A DNA stretch of 64,000 nucleotides from Apostichopus japonicus (GCF_037975245.1 NC_092576.1:43095611-43159610); one strand, 5' to 3'; positions 1 to 11,825 are shown, counted from the stretch's first letter. Numbers and translations are program-made. The notes: generated by a model not told the origin, from the letters alone.

Positions 1-107
1 CATCCCTGGCGGTAGTTGTCACTCATTACATGTACTAACAATGCTACTCTAGGCAGGTTATATACACGGTCTACATTCAGCCATCTCAAACAGTAAATAG
101 TATACTG

Positions 108-393
108 TCAATTGCGTGATACAATGTTACATATAAGGACGTCCAGGGTGTTTACGAGGAGACTTGAAACGGTCAATTTCACATTAGCTATGTCCGCCAC
201 AGCTGTCGAAAGTAGTGAGACATTTGCGGCATACACAGAGGCAGGGTCATGCTCATGGGCATGAGATACTCCAGATGCTGAAAAATCTTTTCGCGTGGAT
301 CTCACAAAATTGATCAAAACTCTATGGCGTTTTACGTCGGTTCTTCTACTCGAAAGATACAACAAGCTGATGCTTGTGTTGGCTGATGTATAA
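108..393 (-). CDS. Candidate terminal exon (C-terminal tail?)
   Basis: A frame entering in phase 2 after acceptor GGAGTTTGCAG stays open for about 95 codons and ends with a stop at 108. It reads YTSANTSISLLYLSSRRTD at the start and LVNTLDVLICNIVSRN at the end. I do not recognise the product. It could be the last exon of the LRR membrane gene, but at least one intervening exon would be needed, because the exon ending at 3844 leaves in phase 1. It may instead be chance. Confidence 0.25.
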
Positions 394-1025
394 CTGCAAA
401 CTCCGACAACACAGAATTATGGCACTTCGGGGAAAAAGGAGTAATATCGTTGAAGCTTTTGGCAGCTCAGGTATACAACTTTACACTCACTCAGAGTATT
501 GTTGTGAGTGCGGTATACCAAGATGACGTGGGATTTTATGTTCATCGAAAAGTCTCCATAGTTGACGTTTAAATCTTTTTGGATATGAATTTGTGACATA
601 ATTGCATTTACTTATAGTTAAACGCTTTAATTGTATATGTAAACCAATTGCTTTACTAAAAACTTTCAATGTCACGTCTTCTTGTTTCCTTTGTTCATAT
701 ATAGACGTATGGTGTTTCTTTGTTGTTGTTTTCTTAGCCCATTTCTATCTTTCTATCACTAACTTAATTTCATCATAACCCATGGAATTGAACTGAGTTT
801 GCCTCAAAACGATGATATAGCCTTTTATTTTTCTGAAACCGAGAACAAATTAAGCTTACCGTTCTGCAACGAATGCTATACACAAATTAAAACAGCTACA
901 TGTATTTCTCAGGAAATTAAAAATGGATTGAGGAAACGTGCTTTTCGATAGCGTATATCTCCGTTGATATGTATTTTGATAGAGCTGAAAATGTTGCTGT
1001 TTCATCGTTCATTTCATAGGTTTGA

Positions 1026-1092
1026 AAAAATACATACATGTATGTATGCGTGTATGTATGTTTGTATGTATGGGTGTATGTATGTATGTATA
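1026..1092. repeat. (GTAT)n microsatellite
   Basis: Imperfect repeats of ATGT/GTAT fill this stretch. It is probably the tail of the adjacent SINE. Confidence 0.8.
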
Positions 1093-1938
1093 TTAGACCC
1101 TCTTGCAAGCAGAAACTGTGACACATTTTAATAATACTCACACCAGATAGGCAGCGTTTCGTTAGGTTCATTGTGCAATATTCATAATTCGATTCTTATG
1201 TTTGATTATTTCATTCTTAATACACTAGGCTTTGTGCAATGTTTTAGGGTCACCTTTTTAGGGTACTAGACTATAGTCTCTTTTCTCTTATGCATATTAT
1301 CATTATTTTTTATTTGTTTAGGAGCAGCATATTGCTTTATAGGTGCCTTTTACAGTTTAATTGTTTTCAAAATTGAATTTTGATCCTTTCGTTTTTGATC
1401 CGTCAGACTGTCGTATAGGTTTTTCAGTTTTTTAGTTTTAGGTTTAAATTCCTATTAGTTTCGATTCTTATAGTTCGACCATTTTCGAGAGTTTTGATTC
1501 TTATTCCTTCAGTCAGTTGCAATTCTTATTTTTCTTAATAGTTTGAATTCTTATTATCCTATTAAATTAATATGTGCAATTCATAGTTTGGTTTCCTTTT
1601 AGTGTATTTTCATGTATACTATTTGTATTTTCTTATTCCATCTTATCATTGTATTGTCTTATTGCGAGCATTTAATTGCCCATTTTTGGTGCTTAATAAA
1701 GTTTATTTGAATTTGAATTTGAATTTGAATTAGAAACTCGCGAAGAAGCCTAATTGGTTTATCAAAGCCGCAAGCTGACCGAAGTCAGTCTCTCACATTC
1801 ATATTTAACGTCCATGATTATGAATTGTTAATTGTCAACAACTCTGTAACTGAACGACATACATTAATCCGGGAGTGACTCGAACCGGGGACCTTATGAT
1901 TTAAAGGCACCGGTGTTAACCACTGAGCTAACACTCCA
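1027..1938 (-). mobile_element. tRNA-derived SINE (copy 1), split by a nested insertion
   Basis: On the minus strand the element starts with GGAGTGTTAGCTCAGTGG (A-box-like) and, ~50 nt on, GGTTCGAGTCACTCCC (B-box-like), giving a tRNA-like head. A unique body and the tail GCTTGCAAGAGGGTCTAA follow, ending in a (CATA)n run. The tail is displaced by a 614-bp insertion at 1118-1731. A second copy at 13,559-13,815 in the opposite orientation defines the element's limits. Confidence 0.75.
1118..1731 (+). mobile_element. Truncated non-LTR retroelement nested in the SINE
   Basis: The insert is flanked by a perfect 7-bp duplication AGAAACT (1111-1117 and 1732-1738) in the SINE body. It ends with AATAAAG and a short tandem tail built of TTTGAA units, as in many LINE 3' ends. 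No coding capacity is visible, so it is a 5'-truncated LINE or a non-autonomous derivative. Confidence 0.65.
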
Positions 1939-1968
1939 AGCATAATGCAGACACTGAAACTGAACACT

Positions 1969-1993
1969 GACACAGACACAGACACAGACACTG
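1969..1993. repeat. Short (ACAGAC)n tract
   Basis: Four to five tandem GACACA/CAGACA hexamers just outside the head of SINE copy 1. Confidence 0.7.
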
Positions 1994-2261
1994 ATACTGT
2001 AGAAGGACTTGGGTGAACTGAAGTTATATATTGATTACTAAAATAGCGATCACTTAAGGTAGTCAAAAATATGATTGGAAAGAGAAATAGTTTGGAAAAT
2101 GTATACAACAAAACTTGTGATTACGATATGCGATCAGGTAAAGTGTGGAGTTCTGTAAGTGTAATCCTGTAAGTAAAAATTGTTCATGAAAGAAAGACAT
2201 ATAACAAAACAAAATTACTAAGCATGATCATAGTTGGAATAATGTACTTAATGTTCTTACC

Positions 2262-2790
2262 ACTCTTTATTGTCCTCTCATATCATGCTTCAAAGCACTC
2301 ATACTGACAGTATTAACAGGTACTGAACATTTTATCTAATGTTCATTCATACTTAGTAAAGATTCCTAAATCCTATTGGTCCATTCAGGTCAGCTGACCG
2401 TGGTTAATCCTGTGAGTAACGCACGGTAAAATTACGGGGCATCACTTTAATAAATCTTTGGTTATATGTAACCAAAAATGTTTTGTTTTATGATTTTTCC
2501 CACACAAAAATGGTAGTTTATGAATGAACGGGGTTAATCAACAGTCTAGCGTGCGTTACTCACATGATTAATGCACTCCGGGTGTTAATGATATCGCTGG
2601 ATGCACTCGGGCTCCGCCCTCGTGCATCGCTAGCATTATCCCCCGATCGTGCATTAATCCTGTCAGTAACGCACGCTAGACCGTTGATTAACCCCTTAAT
2701 CATGCTAAATACCACTCCATACTATCCTCCCACATCATGTTTCATAATACACGTACTGACAGTATACACAGTTCCTAACTTTTATCTCCA
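2262..2790. repeat. Diverged direct duplication flanking a palindrome
   Basis: About 78 bp at 2262-2340 (beginning CCACTC and containing CATACTGACAGTAT) recurs at 2711-2790 with roughly three quarters identity by eye. The 166-nt palindrome lies between the two copies. Confidence 0.4.
2530..2695. repeat. 166-nt near-perfect palindrome (foldback/MITE-like)
   Basis: The first 47 nt (starting GGGGTTAATCAAC) and the last 47 nt are reverse complements with about four mismatches (outer ends GGGGTTAATC and GATTAACCCC). Pairing continues with interruptions to a GC-rich tip, GATGCACTCGGGC facing GCCCTCGTGCATC. A related half-sequence (GTGAGTAACGCACGG) lies outside at 2411-2426. Confidence 0.75.
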
Positions 2791-3843
2791 TATTATTAGT
2801 TATAATGTGTATACAGCTGACTTGCAGCACGACATACGCGCACCATATGTTAACAAGTCCCACATTGGTCCCAACTCGGCGATGTTAAATGAAAACAATA
2901 ATAACACTGTGCATTTAAGCAATGTGATTGTCACATATTTCGATTAAATTTTCAATCATCGATACAAACAAAAAATATTTGTAAGATCAAATTAATTAAA
3001 ATAATCAACTCGTTGCTAATTCGAAATTATATCAATTCTTTATGTTTATTATGTGTAAACTTCGCTCAATTGAAATGCTATCGACATGTTGACGAAAACA
3101 CAACATTTAAGTAATTGTTTGTGTAATCTTCTTAGACTTGCTGTCTTTGAACAAACTATAAAATGACGGTTAAAAATGTTAATCCCGTTTTGTTTAACAA
3201 GAATTACAACTTCCTCTTGAAAAGGGTTCTTCCTTTTCGAAAAATGGCTGTTAAAATGTTGAGAGGTTGTAGTCGCCGAAGCCTTCGGATCAGTATATAC
3301 ATCATTTCACCTAAAGACAAAAACAAGAAGAAAACTATGATGTTTATGTACAATATTTAAGATATAGGCAGAAAAGTATTGATAGAATTATTTCAAATAC
3401 ACTTCTCAAACAGGATCATATTGCTGGTTGATCATGTGTTTGCAGGATCATGTGTTGGTTGATTTTATTATTATAAGCAAAAGTAACCTCATAGTCTATT
3501 ACACTCATTGAACAAATTCCATTGGATTGTTGGTTGCTTTTCATGTTAACAGGTAGCACATGTGATTGAGACTGTTTTTATTATCTAAAAAACTTAATTG
3601 AAATGCGGCATTAAACCAGCAAGTTAATATGCATTTCGGAAATCTACATTAACATATTATTGAACGAATCACAATCAGGAATAGGTTTTGAATTAACGGA
3701 GCTATTCAAGTCATTTATGGTAAGGATGTACCATTTGCGTTGTTGTTAATGTACCGATGCAATATTATATAAAAAAAAAATATTATACATAGTTTCATTA
3801 GCATAAACATTCGAAAGCGAATAACAAATATTGTTTACATTAC
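2791..3843. other. No gene recognised
   Basis: AT-rich sequence downstream of the last firm exon of the membrane gene. The open frames at 2564-2947 and 3163-3360 have low-complexity composition and no recognisable motif. Confidence 0.5.
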
Positions 3844-3970
3844 CTGCAATAATAGCGAGAACCAATACATTCAAAATGATTAGGAAAACGTTGATGGCTC
3901 CCTCGTATCCTTCTGGCACATGCAGTGCTGCTACAACAACGTTGATAAAAATCGCTGTTAGTGAAAACAT
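3844..3970 (-). CDS. Exon with last two recognised membrane segments
   Basis: This 127-bp exon has acceptor TAATTTCCAG preceded by a T-rich tract and donor GTAATG. It enters in phase 0, matching the previous exon, and leaves in phase 1. It encodes MFSLTAIFINVVVAALHV, then PEGYEGAINVF and LIILNVLVLAIIAG, giving two hydrophobic segments joined by a short acidic loop. Downstream exons for the cytoplasmic tail were not firmly identified. Confidence 0.65.
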
Positions 3971-4133
3971 CTGGAAATTAAAAAAAAAAAATGTTAAGTA
4001 ATATGGTATAGTAGACAATGAAGCAATCGGACTGTATTTAGAAACTATTTAAACTGTTGATACATGGTTACTGAATATAATAATACATTATTTACGAAAA
4101 TCTTTTCTGATTAATGTAATCAATATTCATTAC

Positions 4134-5755
4134 CTGTAGACGCTGATCAAAGGCATCTTTCATTGGCCAGAATCGTGCATGGAAGGTCAGGAACATCACA
4201 GATATACCAATCGTCAGTAACATAGTAAGCTTATCTTCCCAACCAAGTAAAGTTATAAGTACCGTCTGTGTAACCTTTCTCGTTAGCTCTAGAATCTCCC
4301 AAAACCAATACTGTGGCTTATAATTCTCACAGAGAAAGTTTAGCCAGATCGGAATAGCTGGCTGCACAGATTGGTCGTTCAATAGCGGAGTGTTCTCGTC
4401 TACGTTCTGCAGTAATGGTTCTTGGATGAACATTCCACGAGAAGATTTTTGGGAGTTGATCGAACAGTGCTTTCGGAGAAGATAAAACAGAACACAGGGG
4501 AAGGATACAACGTAAACGCCTGTGGCAATATATGCTGCATATTGATAAAATGACAAGCTCTCACACTGTATTTCATAATCCGATCGAAGCAGATGAAAGC
4601 AGTGCATATTTTGGTGATCCAGACAAAATTCTTTGCAGGCTCGAGGTAAAAGCTGAAAAATAACAGTACAGATTGATGGGTACATAACAAACAGTAAGAC
4701 CATAACTAGTGTGGTTAGTTTGGTCCTTAACTTCGAGAGATTATCTTGCATGATATGTTGACAGTGAACTGCTCTTGACTTGTAAGAGCTCCATCCTTTG
4801 TAAACAAAATAACACAAACATGCTACAACGACAATGAACACTGGAAGAGCTAATCCGATGATGAATTCTACCTTTGGGTTAAAATTGAGGTTCTGGTCAT
4901 AACATTGCGGACGCACCAGAACTTTCATGACATTCAGCTCGATGTATGAGATAAACTCCCCGATGACTTGAAGTCCACCAGCCCAACTAACATCATGAAG
5001 TGATTCAAAAAATTCTCCAACAACTTGATAACATCCCAGGATGATCTTGACTCTAGAAACAATCGTGTCTAAAATGGTTCGCTGGTTCGCATTAAGTCTC
5101 TGTTCGCGTTTTTATTGCCATAAAGCAAACAGGTAGAAAAGTAAGCACAAGATTAATACCAAAAAGACTTCTGCGATGAGCCACATTTTCTCGGGACAAA
5201 CGACGCATGTGTTAAGAACCATGAAAAATCCTTCCTTGCATTTGCTTCAAAGCCAGCCAGTGTAACCATATCCACATGATCCAGATATTCCCTTTGATGT
5301 ATAACTCATATGGTTGACGCAGCTAGCTGATCGCGGGCATTTGTAAATTTTTGGAATTTCTTTAGAATAGTTAATAAACTGGTTTTCATAGAATCTCGAT
5401 TCATCTTCCAAATTCTTCGCAAAGCTTTGGTACTCGTCAAGATTTGCAGTAGGAAACGACCAATTCCAGTAGTAGCCAGGTAGTAACGCCTTATACTCGT
5501 GAAAAGTACAATTGAGACCTTCCTCTTGACAGAGTTCGCAAGATTTAAACCGATTATTTCTTGTGTAACCGTGTTTACAAACACAAGCTCTGAAACCAGC
5601 CGCCATAGTTTGGTTTGTTCCTTCCGGACAGACTTGACACTGTTCTGTTGATTGTCCGCTTCCATTCCTCACAAAAGTACCAATATTACAATCTTTACAG
5701 TTCAGGCCTCCTTCAAAAGATGACATTTGTCCAATTTCGTCCTGGTAAAATCCCC
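4134..5755 (-). CDS. Large exon: GCC2/GCC3-like repeats and membrane segments, with two in-frame stops
   Basis: This 1,622-bp exon enters in phase 1 and leaves in phase 0 (540 codons). Codons 1-165 hold cysteine-rich repeats (CKDCNIGTF, CQVCPEGTNQT, CVCKHGYTRN, CGYGYTGWL). Hydrophobic segments follow: MWLIAEVFLVLILCLLFYL, FIIGLALPVFIVVVACLCYF, LTTLVMVLLFVMYPSICTV, AAYIATGVYVVSFPCVLFYL, TQTVLITLLGW and LTMLLTIGISVMFLTF. Codon 169 is TGA, where the pattern GWLCSKC predicts Cys (TGC). Codon 214, just after the first membrane segment, is TAA. There is no frameshift and the frame stays open on both sides, so decay is recent or the stops are errors or alleles. An internal start could give only the C-terminal part. 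Confidence 0.75.
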
Positions 5756-6381
5756 CTACGTTAGTTCAAAATGAATCAAACAAAGAAGGTAACAAAAACT
5801 ATTCGTTTTGTAGTTGGACCATGTTGTATACACCAATCAGTGAAGATTAATCGCACACTAGACAATATTCTTGCGACTTGCTTTATGAACGGATACCAGT
5901 TGTGTTAGTTAAAAGAATGAAACCTCGAGCATTTACCAACATGAACAACATGCACTGACGATATTGAGAGTGTTGGGAGATTTAATCATTGCTCCCTATG
6001 CTATATATGCATCATATTATTCTGAACTTGATAATGCCACCAGGTTTTCACACTTAGAGCTGATAGACTGAGACGTATGATCCCTGGAGCTGTAAGTCAT
6101 TCCTTGTAGATCAGTTCTTGTAAATTATGCAATTTAATCGTATGGTTTCACTAATTAAATCCGCATGATAGGTTACTTAAATCCATACTTTAACTCTCCG
6201 AGATTTAGTTGCTTGTCACTTAAGGGCATTCAGTATAAATATTTGCTGGTCGAGAAGATGTTTAGTAGTTTTCTCTTTCGTCTCTTTTTTGGTTCTTGTA
6301 AAGCTCATTGAGATCGTCGGATCAATGCTCTATATAAATAAGTATTAGCATTACTATTAAAAGACATTTTAATGTTTTCAC

Positions 6382-6569
6382 CTGGTGGACACGCCGTACA
6401 TCCATTACGTCCGTCACCAAACGTTCCGGGGGGGGGGGGGGGACATGGATGGCACTCACTTATACCTCTCTTGGTGTGGTTACACGTAAAACGTTGATAT
6501 CGCAGGGCAATTGGTATTGATTCTTGTGTAAATGATATCGTAGGGACAAACAAGGGAGATGCGCATTTT
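6382..6569 (-). CDS. Cysteine-rich GCC2/GCC3-like exon
   Basis: This 188-bp exon enters in phase 2 and leaves in phase 1 (acceptor ATCAACAG, donor GTGAAA). It ends with CHPCPPPPPGTFGDGRNG, then CTACPPG, which continues into the next exon as GFYQDE, the classic start of a GCC2/GCC3-type cysteine repeat. The five prolines come from an uninterrupted run of 15 C on the coding strand. Relatives usually have only two prolines here, so the run has probably expanded by whole codons. Confidence 0.7.
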
Positions 6570-7557
6570 CTGTTGATTTAAGGTAAATCATTCAATTACA
6601 TGATAGCGAGATAAATTGGTAGGTAATATTTTGTTAACTTTCAGTGATGATTGAAGAACATTTTGTTTACATTTTTTTTAAATACATTCAACAGTCCTTT
6701 AATATCAAGATGTAAAATCATTTAAGCCTGTTATTTGAATTAACATGTCTAATTTGAAGAAAAAAAATGACTTACTATCAGATATGTTTTTGGGGGATAA
6801 ATTTAACGATAGTTAAAAAGATATTCAGGTGGTTAGAATCATTGTCGATAAAATGCCTGATATTATCTGCATCTTTGATCACAACTGCATCCTCATAGCA
6901 TTTGGTAAGCTGAATATATGATTTTGTTTGCGAATGTTGGTGGTATTTTGGAATGCATCTGGCTAGAGAGTAAAACTCACTCATCCACAGTGCAAACTGA
7001 TGTCTATAGCATTGTTATCAAATTTGATGAAATCTTCATTTTGATGAATTCTAAATACAGAGAAACTTGGCAACTAAGCACACCTTCTAAATTCATCAGG
7101 AATTAATAATAAAGCAACAAGAAGATTACAATAGAAAAACAAGCTTCCAATACCAATTTGCTGGTATGACATCACAGCACACTTTCTGTGATGACAGCCT
7201 GGAAGAATAGAGTGTTTAGTGAGTAAAATCTAAGTTCCAGCCAATCAACCATATATTGAGTAATGGCCAAACATTTTGAGATGTTGTGTTTAACTAACAG
7301 TGTGGAATATATAAACAAAATAAAAATCTCTTTTACAGAAAAATCGTATGCCATTGACATACCCTTTTAAGCTTACTTATATCGAAACAAGTTTCGCATA
7401 TGCGAATTCCATGAAAACCAACAGAGGATCTATAGTTACATCGGCCATTGGTATAAAAGTCCAAAAAAAGACAGTACATGCCTTATACAGTACATTTGCA
7501 GTATTATAAAGTTATGAAAATATTCAAGATTTACAGGATGACCTGCTTAACACTTAC

Positions 7558-7614
7558 ACTGTCACGTGGTTGAATGCCCAAGGTGCATCTGATAAATACT
7601 GACAGCTTAGGTAT
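7558..7614 (-). CDS. Probable short LRR exon
   Basis: This 57-bp candidate exon has acceptor TTTTATCAG and donor GTAAGT. It enters and leaves in phase 2, matching the exons before and after it. It reads YLSCQYLSDAPWAFNHVT, a shortened LRR-like repeat. A tRNA-derived SINE begins about 25 bp upstream of the acceptor, inside the intron. The repeat is weak, so the call rests mainly on splice sites and phase. Confidence 0.4.
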
Positions 7615-7638
7615 CTGATAAAAAAGGAGAACAACATA

Positions 7639-8022
7639 GGGCGTTGTGGTCAAGTGGTTAAGGCAGTGGACTTGTGATCTAAGGATTACAGGTTCGAGCC
7701 CTGGCCAGATCATTGCGTTGTGTCCTTGGGCAAGGCGCTTTATCTCCATTGCCTCTCTTCACCCAGGTGTATAAATGGGGACCTGCGAGGTAACTTGTAA
7801 ATATAGTTGTTTGCGCCGGTTTGTGGCTGCACCCTATGGGAAGTCCCCCGGGGGACACGTGGTTGTGGTGCACTGTGGTGCCCCAGGAGAGATTGATTGA
7901 ATTGTGCACACTTTGGTGTGTGGGTGTGACAAGTTACCAATGACCAGGGGTTAATAATAATCAGCGCACTGAGACTTAAGTGTGTACTTGCGCTTTATAA
8001 GAACTGTGTATTATTATTATTA
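7639..8022 (+). mobile_element. tRNA-derived SINE (second family)
   Basis: The head contains GTGGTCAAGTGGTTAAGG (A-box-like) and, ~40 nt on, GGTTCGAGCCCTGG (B-box-like). The body (CCTTGGGCAAGGCGCTTTAT and so on) leads to a TTATTATTATTAT tail. It lies in an intron of the LRR membrane gene, opposite to the gene. Confidence 0.75.
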
Positions 8023-8295
8023 TACATGTAAATAATCTTACCTACATCATTACCAAATAATGAAAAATATGACATTAACTTTCAATAATTTAAAACAAAG
8101 TACCAAACAGTTGAGAAGAAGGCATTTGCATGAGACTTCAATGTTATTACATGTTGCTAGTTTGACATGCTAAATTAAAAATTCCTGGTTCAGCTGTTGA
8201 GGGTACACCAATCGCTTGAAGGGAGAGAAATGGACAATTTAAGGTACTATTGAAGAGAACAAGTGCCGAAAACTTGGGTAGAAGACGTAACTTAC

Positions 8296-8373
8296 AAAGT
8301 AACTGTTGTGCTGTTTCTCAATCCCATCATAACCGATGAAGATACATGTTGAATCTCGTTACTGTAGAGGTGG
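8296..8373 (-). CDS. LRR exon (one ~26-residue repeat)
   Basis: This 78-bp exon has acceptor CTCGTTTAG, donor GTAAGT and phase 2 borders. It reads HLYSNEIQHVSSSVMMGL, then RNSTTVTL, an LRR with a slightly long variable part. A second CTACAG acceptor 12 nt inside would give a truncated repeat, so the outer one was chosen. Confidence 0.55.
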
Positions 8374-10062
8374 CTAAACGAGAAAATCAAACGTGATTTG
8401 TCATTACAATTAGTATAAAAATCCGAATATTTTTCAAGGAAATGTCAAACTTTTCTTTAGCTCAATCGATGACATTACTAACGCATGATTTAGGATATAA
8501 AAAATACGAATGTGTGGAAATTACGACATCTAATACGTGCCATCATGATAAGAATATGTTACCCTAAAAAGTTGACGTTTTTCTTAAATTATTGAAATGA
8601 CGAGACGTTATGAGGTCCGTGTTTTTTTCTCCTTCAGTGTAATTGTTGGGATGTACACTTACAAAGTCAACACTTGTATGCATTAACAAATAATATAACT
8701 ATTATTTGGGTCTGGATTGGTAAAGAAGACGCCACTTAGGGAAGGAAATGAGGCAAGTTTGTCAACCGTATTTTGCGAAGCTCCTTTACGTTATCACTAG
8801 CAGTTAAAAACGTAAACTCCAAGAGAAAGTGATGGAAAAGATTCGTTGCTTCAACTACAATGTGTTCATCAGAAGGGACTTAATATGTTCTATAATCCAT
8901 GGTATATAAAAACAAGTTTAGAGGAAATATGTTTATCCGCCCAGTTATCAACAAATTTACATTTTACCAAGTCGCGTTCGAACGTGCAAAGATTCATTCC
9001 AATCGATCTACTAAAAATTCAAATAAGTCTCCCAAATATATGGGAATTGTTTGTCCTCATACTCACATTTCCGATATATTTTCATTTGAAAATGGATTTC
9101 CTTCAAGAGATGATAATTTATTACTGAACAAAAATCTATGGAAAAAAAAAAGTAACAATGGATTCGTAAGAGAAATTGCACTGTTTGCTAAACCGATACC
9201 AATATTTTAAATAAGCGAATAATTCTGCCTAACGACTTACCGTATGACGTGACTACAGCTACCGTTTTAAGAAACATGAAGTGGTTTGATTAAAGCCTCG
9301 TTGTTCGATAAGCGCAATCACGTGATATATTCATGTAATGTAGTCAAACGTTAGCAGTACGTATACATGTTACTCTTTGCCACATTATGTACGAACATTA
9401 TGTTGATTAAACGATCCTTGCAGAACGTAACCATCAAATCGATGCATTGTGTTAATGACGAGATAGTGTAAGGATTAGGAATCATCGAAAAAGAAGATGG
9501 CAAAAACTCAGAAAGCTCATTTATGTTCAAAACATTTGTAAGCATTTACTGCTACCTTTAAAATATTCTAGCCCTGTAGAATTATGCTTGCGTTTCATGC
9601 TTTGTTTTTATTTTGATGCATCTGAGCGTATAAGTACGAGTTTCAAACCCTCAGAAAACATTCAATGTAATCAATTTAAGCGTGTACAAAATGCAAATCA
9701 ATGCTGCCTGAGGTATTTTATAGTAGCTTATTTGATAAATTTTCAACATTATAGATGCTATCTTCAATCACGAATTCCCTAATCTTAAATCTCTAATGAA
9801 AAGATATCCAGAAATTGTAATTTACACTACGTTCTTATCTATATTGAATGTTTAACCTCATCTTGGCAAGAAACACAGAAAAGTAATGTACTAATTGTTT
9901 TTCAAATAGATTGATTCATATGGCATGGTTAATAATAAAACATTTATGAAATTAAAGTCAACTTAGAACCAGCTTGACTTTTATTCTATCGAGTGTACTA
10001 GCATAATTAAATCAAACGGTTCAATATAACTAAAATGTAAAGGGAATTGGGTTCACACTCAC
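8374..10062. other. Intron, no further exon confirmed
   Basis: Intron of the LRR gene between the exons at 8296-8373 and 10063-10131. A GTAAGT donor at about 9236 follows a very short open stretch but no LRR pattern, so it was not called. Confidence 0.4.
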
Positions 10063-10131
10063 ATTGCCGCTACACTGGTTCTTTGAAACGCACCATCAGC
10101 TAAGGATTGGATTTTGTTGTCACAGAGGAAT
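10063..10131 (-). CDS. LRR exon (one 23-residue repeat)
   Basis: This 69-bp exon has acceptor TTCATGTAG, donor GTGAGT and phase 2 borders. It reads FLCDNKIQSLADGAFQ, then RTSVAAM, an LRR with the N-x-I-x-x-L-x-x-x-A-F pattern. The exon fits the chain of phase-2 LRR modules. Confidence 0.65.
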
Positions 10132-10682
10132 CTACATGAATATTCATAAACGATTAGCAGGAGAGCATTGCAATATGTAAAACAAAAGAAAAACAATTCA
10201 TTTCATTCAAAACCAACCAAACGATCGCTGGTGATCATGTGCCTTTACTTCAATAGTAAATACCCCCTACCCCCCCCCCCCCCAAAAAAAAATGTACTTT
10301 TGGAAGTATTGCTCAGTAAACTTGTTTATGCACATATTTCTGGCTCAGCTGAGAGTTGACCGTACGGTTTATTTTATTTAGTGATATTATTTAATATTGA
10401 GGGACGCATACTTTACTGTAACTTCCATCTATCTCGACACATAAAATATTTCAATTGTTATAACAGAAACCCGACGTCAGTTGACACACCATAAATGTCT
10501 TCAAACTTTCATATCCTATACAAATATCGTTTTATTATGAACGCTTCTGTCACCCAGACATTATAGTTATGGCGATATATTGAATTTTAATTGCATTGTA
10601 ATATAAAACATGACATTAATGATATATCAATTGTTTCAAAATTCATCTTGCATTATTTCATTGTTTAGTTAATTAATTAAAT

Positions 10683-10850
10683 TCATTCATTCATTCATTC
10701 ATTCATTCATTCATTCATTCATTCATTTATTCATTCCTTCATTCATTCATTCATTCATTTATTAATTCATTAACTCATTAATTTATTAATTCATCAATAC
10801 ATTAATTAATTAATTCATTCATCCATTCATGTATTCATTCATTCATTCAT
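10683..10850. repeat. (ATTC)n microsatellite
   Basis: Long ATTC tetranucleotide array with scattered variants (ATTT, ATTA), inside an intron. Confidence 0.95.
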
Positions 10851-11020
10851 ATTAGATGATAATAAGTACAATATCATCCTATATGTCGTTAAATGTAATC
10901 ACATAATCATGTAATCACATAATCACAGCAGTAATGTAAACGTCTATGAAATCATTGCAAGCTAACTCTAAACGTGATCCTGATTGCATTACATCATATA
11001 TCATCTTAGGTGGTACTTAC

Positions 11021-11173
11021 ATATATTGGATTACATAAAGTCCATCAAATGCATTTCTGGGTATAAACTCTATCCTATTCTTTTGTAAAAACAGTATGGT
11101 GAGGTTGTACGTTCTATTGCGGTTACTGAAGAGACCAACGGGTATTGCCGAGATGACATTATGGGATAAATCA
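11021..11173 (-). CDS. LRR exon (two repeats)
   Basis: This 153-bp exon has acceptor CTCGTTGCAG, donor GTAAGT and phase 2 borders. It encodes two LRRs: DLSHNVISAIPVGLFSN, then LTILFLQKNRIEFIPRNAF followed by DGL. It looks like two of the usual single-repeat exons fused, or an exon whose internal intron was lost. Confidence 0.75.
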
Positions 11174-11825
11174 CTGCAACGAGAAAGATTTCTACAAAGT
11201 AAACAAACACACACATTTACATTGTTAAGAATAGACGGACTCATTATAATATCATGTGTTCTATTTTAGCACCTTGTGCGTAGAGGTATTTTATGTTATG
11301 TAGTGTAAAGTAAAAACAAACGTTTTTTTAATAGTTCAACTGCTAAACTGCTATACACTCGAGGAGTAAGCATACTCGATCTACGTGCTAATCTACTTTG
11401 TATTTGTTAATGAACCCGCATTTTTATTTTTCTGTTCACCCTGCTCAATAACCTATCTGCTTTTTGAGCTTGTATTTTGTCCATTTTGTTTCTGTTAGTC
11501 AGCCTTTAAAGAAGATCCTGCAGGCCCTTCTTAATGTTACACATTATTTGAGTAGGCATACTGTCATACATCTCAATTGGAGCTATTTTCATGTGAGGGC
11601 TATTTGATATCGAATGTTCTGAGCTATCGCTTGCTACACCGCACATACCAGCAACACATTGTCAGAAGAACAATTGAATAATTAAAGTTTGATAGAAACA
11701 ACTTATTAACATTAAGCAGTAGAAATTACACATGACTGGGCATTTGTAGATTGTATATTTGGTCGTAAATGTATATTCAGTGCATATATAGGGAGATATA
11801 CTGATAAAACATATTAATATCAAGA

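Noticed and set aside
850-880. 16-nt micro-exon linking the membrane gene to the frame at 108-393
   Set aside because: The phases would fit, but 16 nt with a weak acceptor is too little evidence.
2564-2947. 127-codon plus-strand ORF
   Set aside because: Its first part is the palindrome, and the remainder is low-complexity.
5247-5249. TGA as a selenocysteine codon, since it replaces an expected cysteine
   Set aside because: A second stop (TAA) follows in the same frame, and no selenoprotein of this architecture is known to me. Mutation or error is simpler.
6778-6911. Possible exon after TATATTCAG with donor GTAAGT at 6775
   Set aside because: The only open frame stops just before the donor, and its entry phase does not fit the neighbouring exons.
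7639-7715. Functional tRNA gene at the SINE head
   Set aside because: It has A and B boxes but no convincing complete cloverleaf, and a SINE body follows directly.
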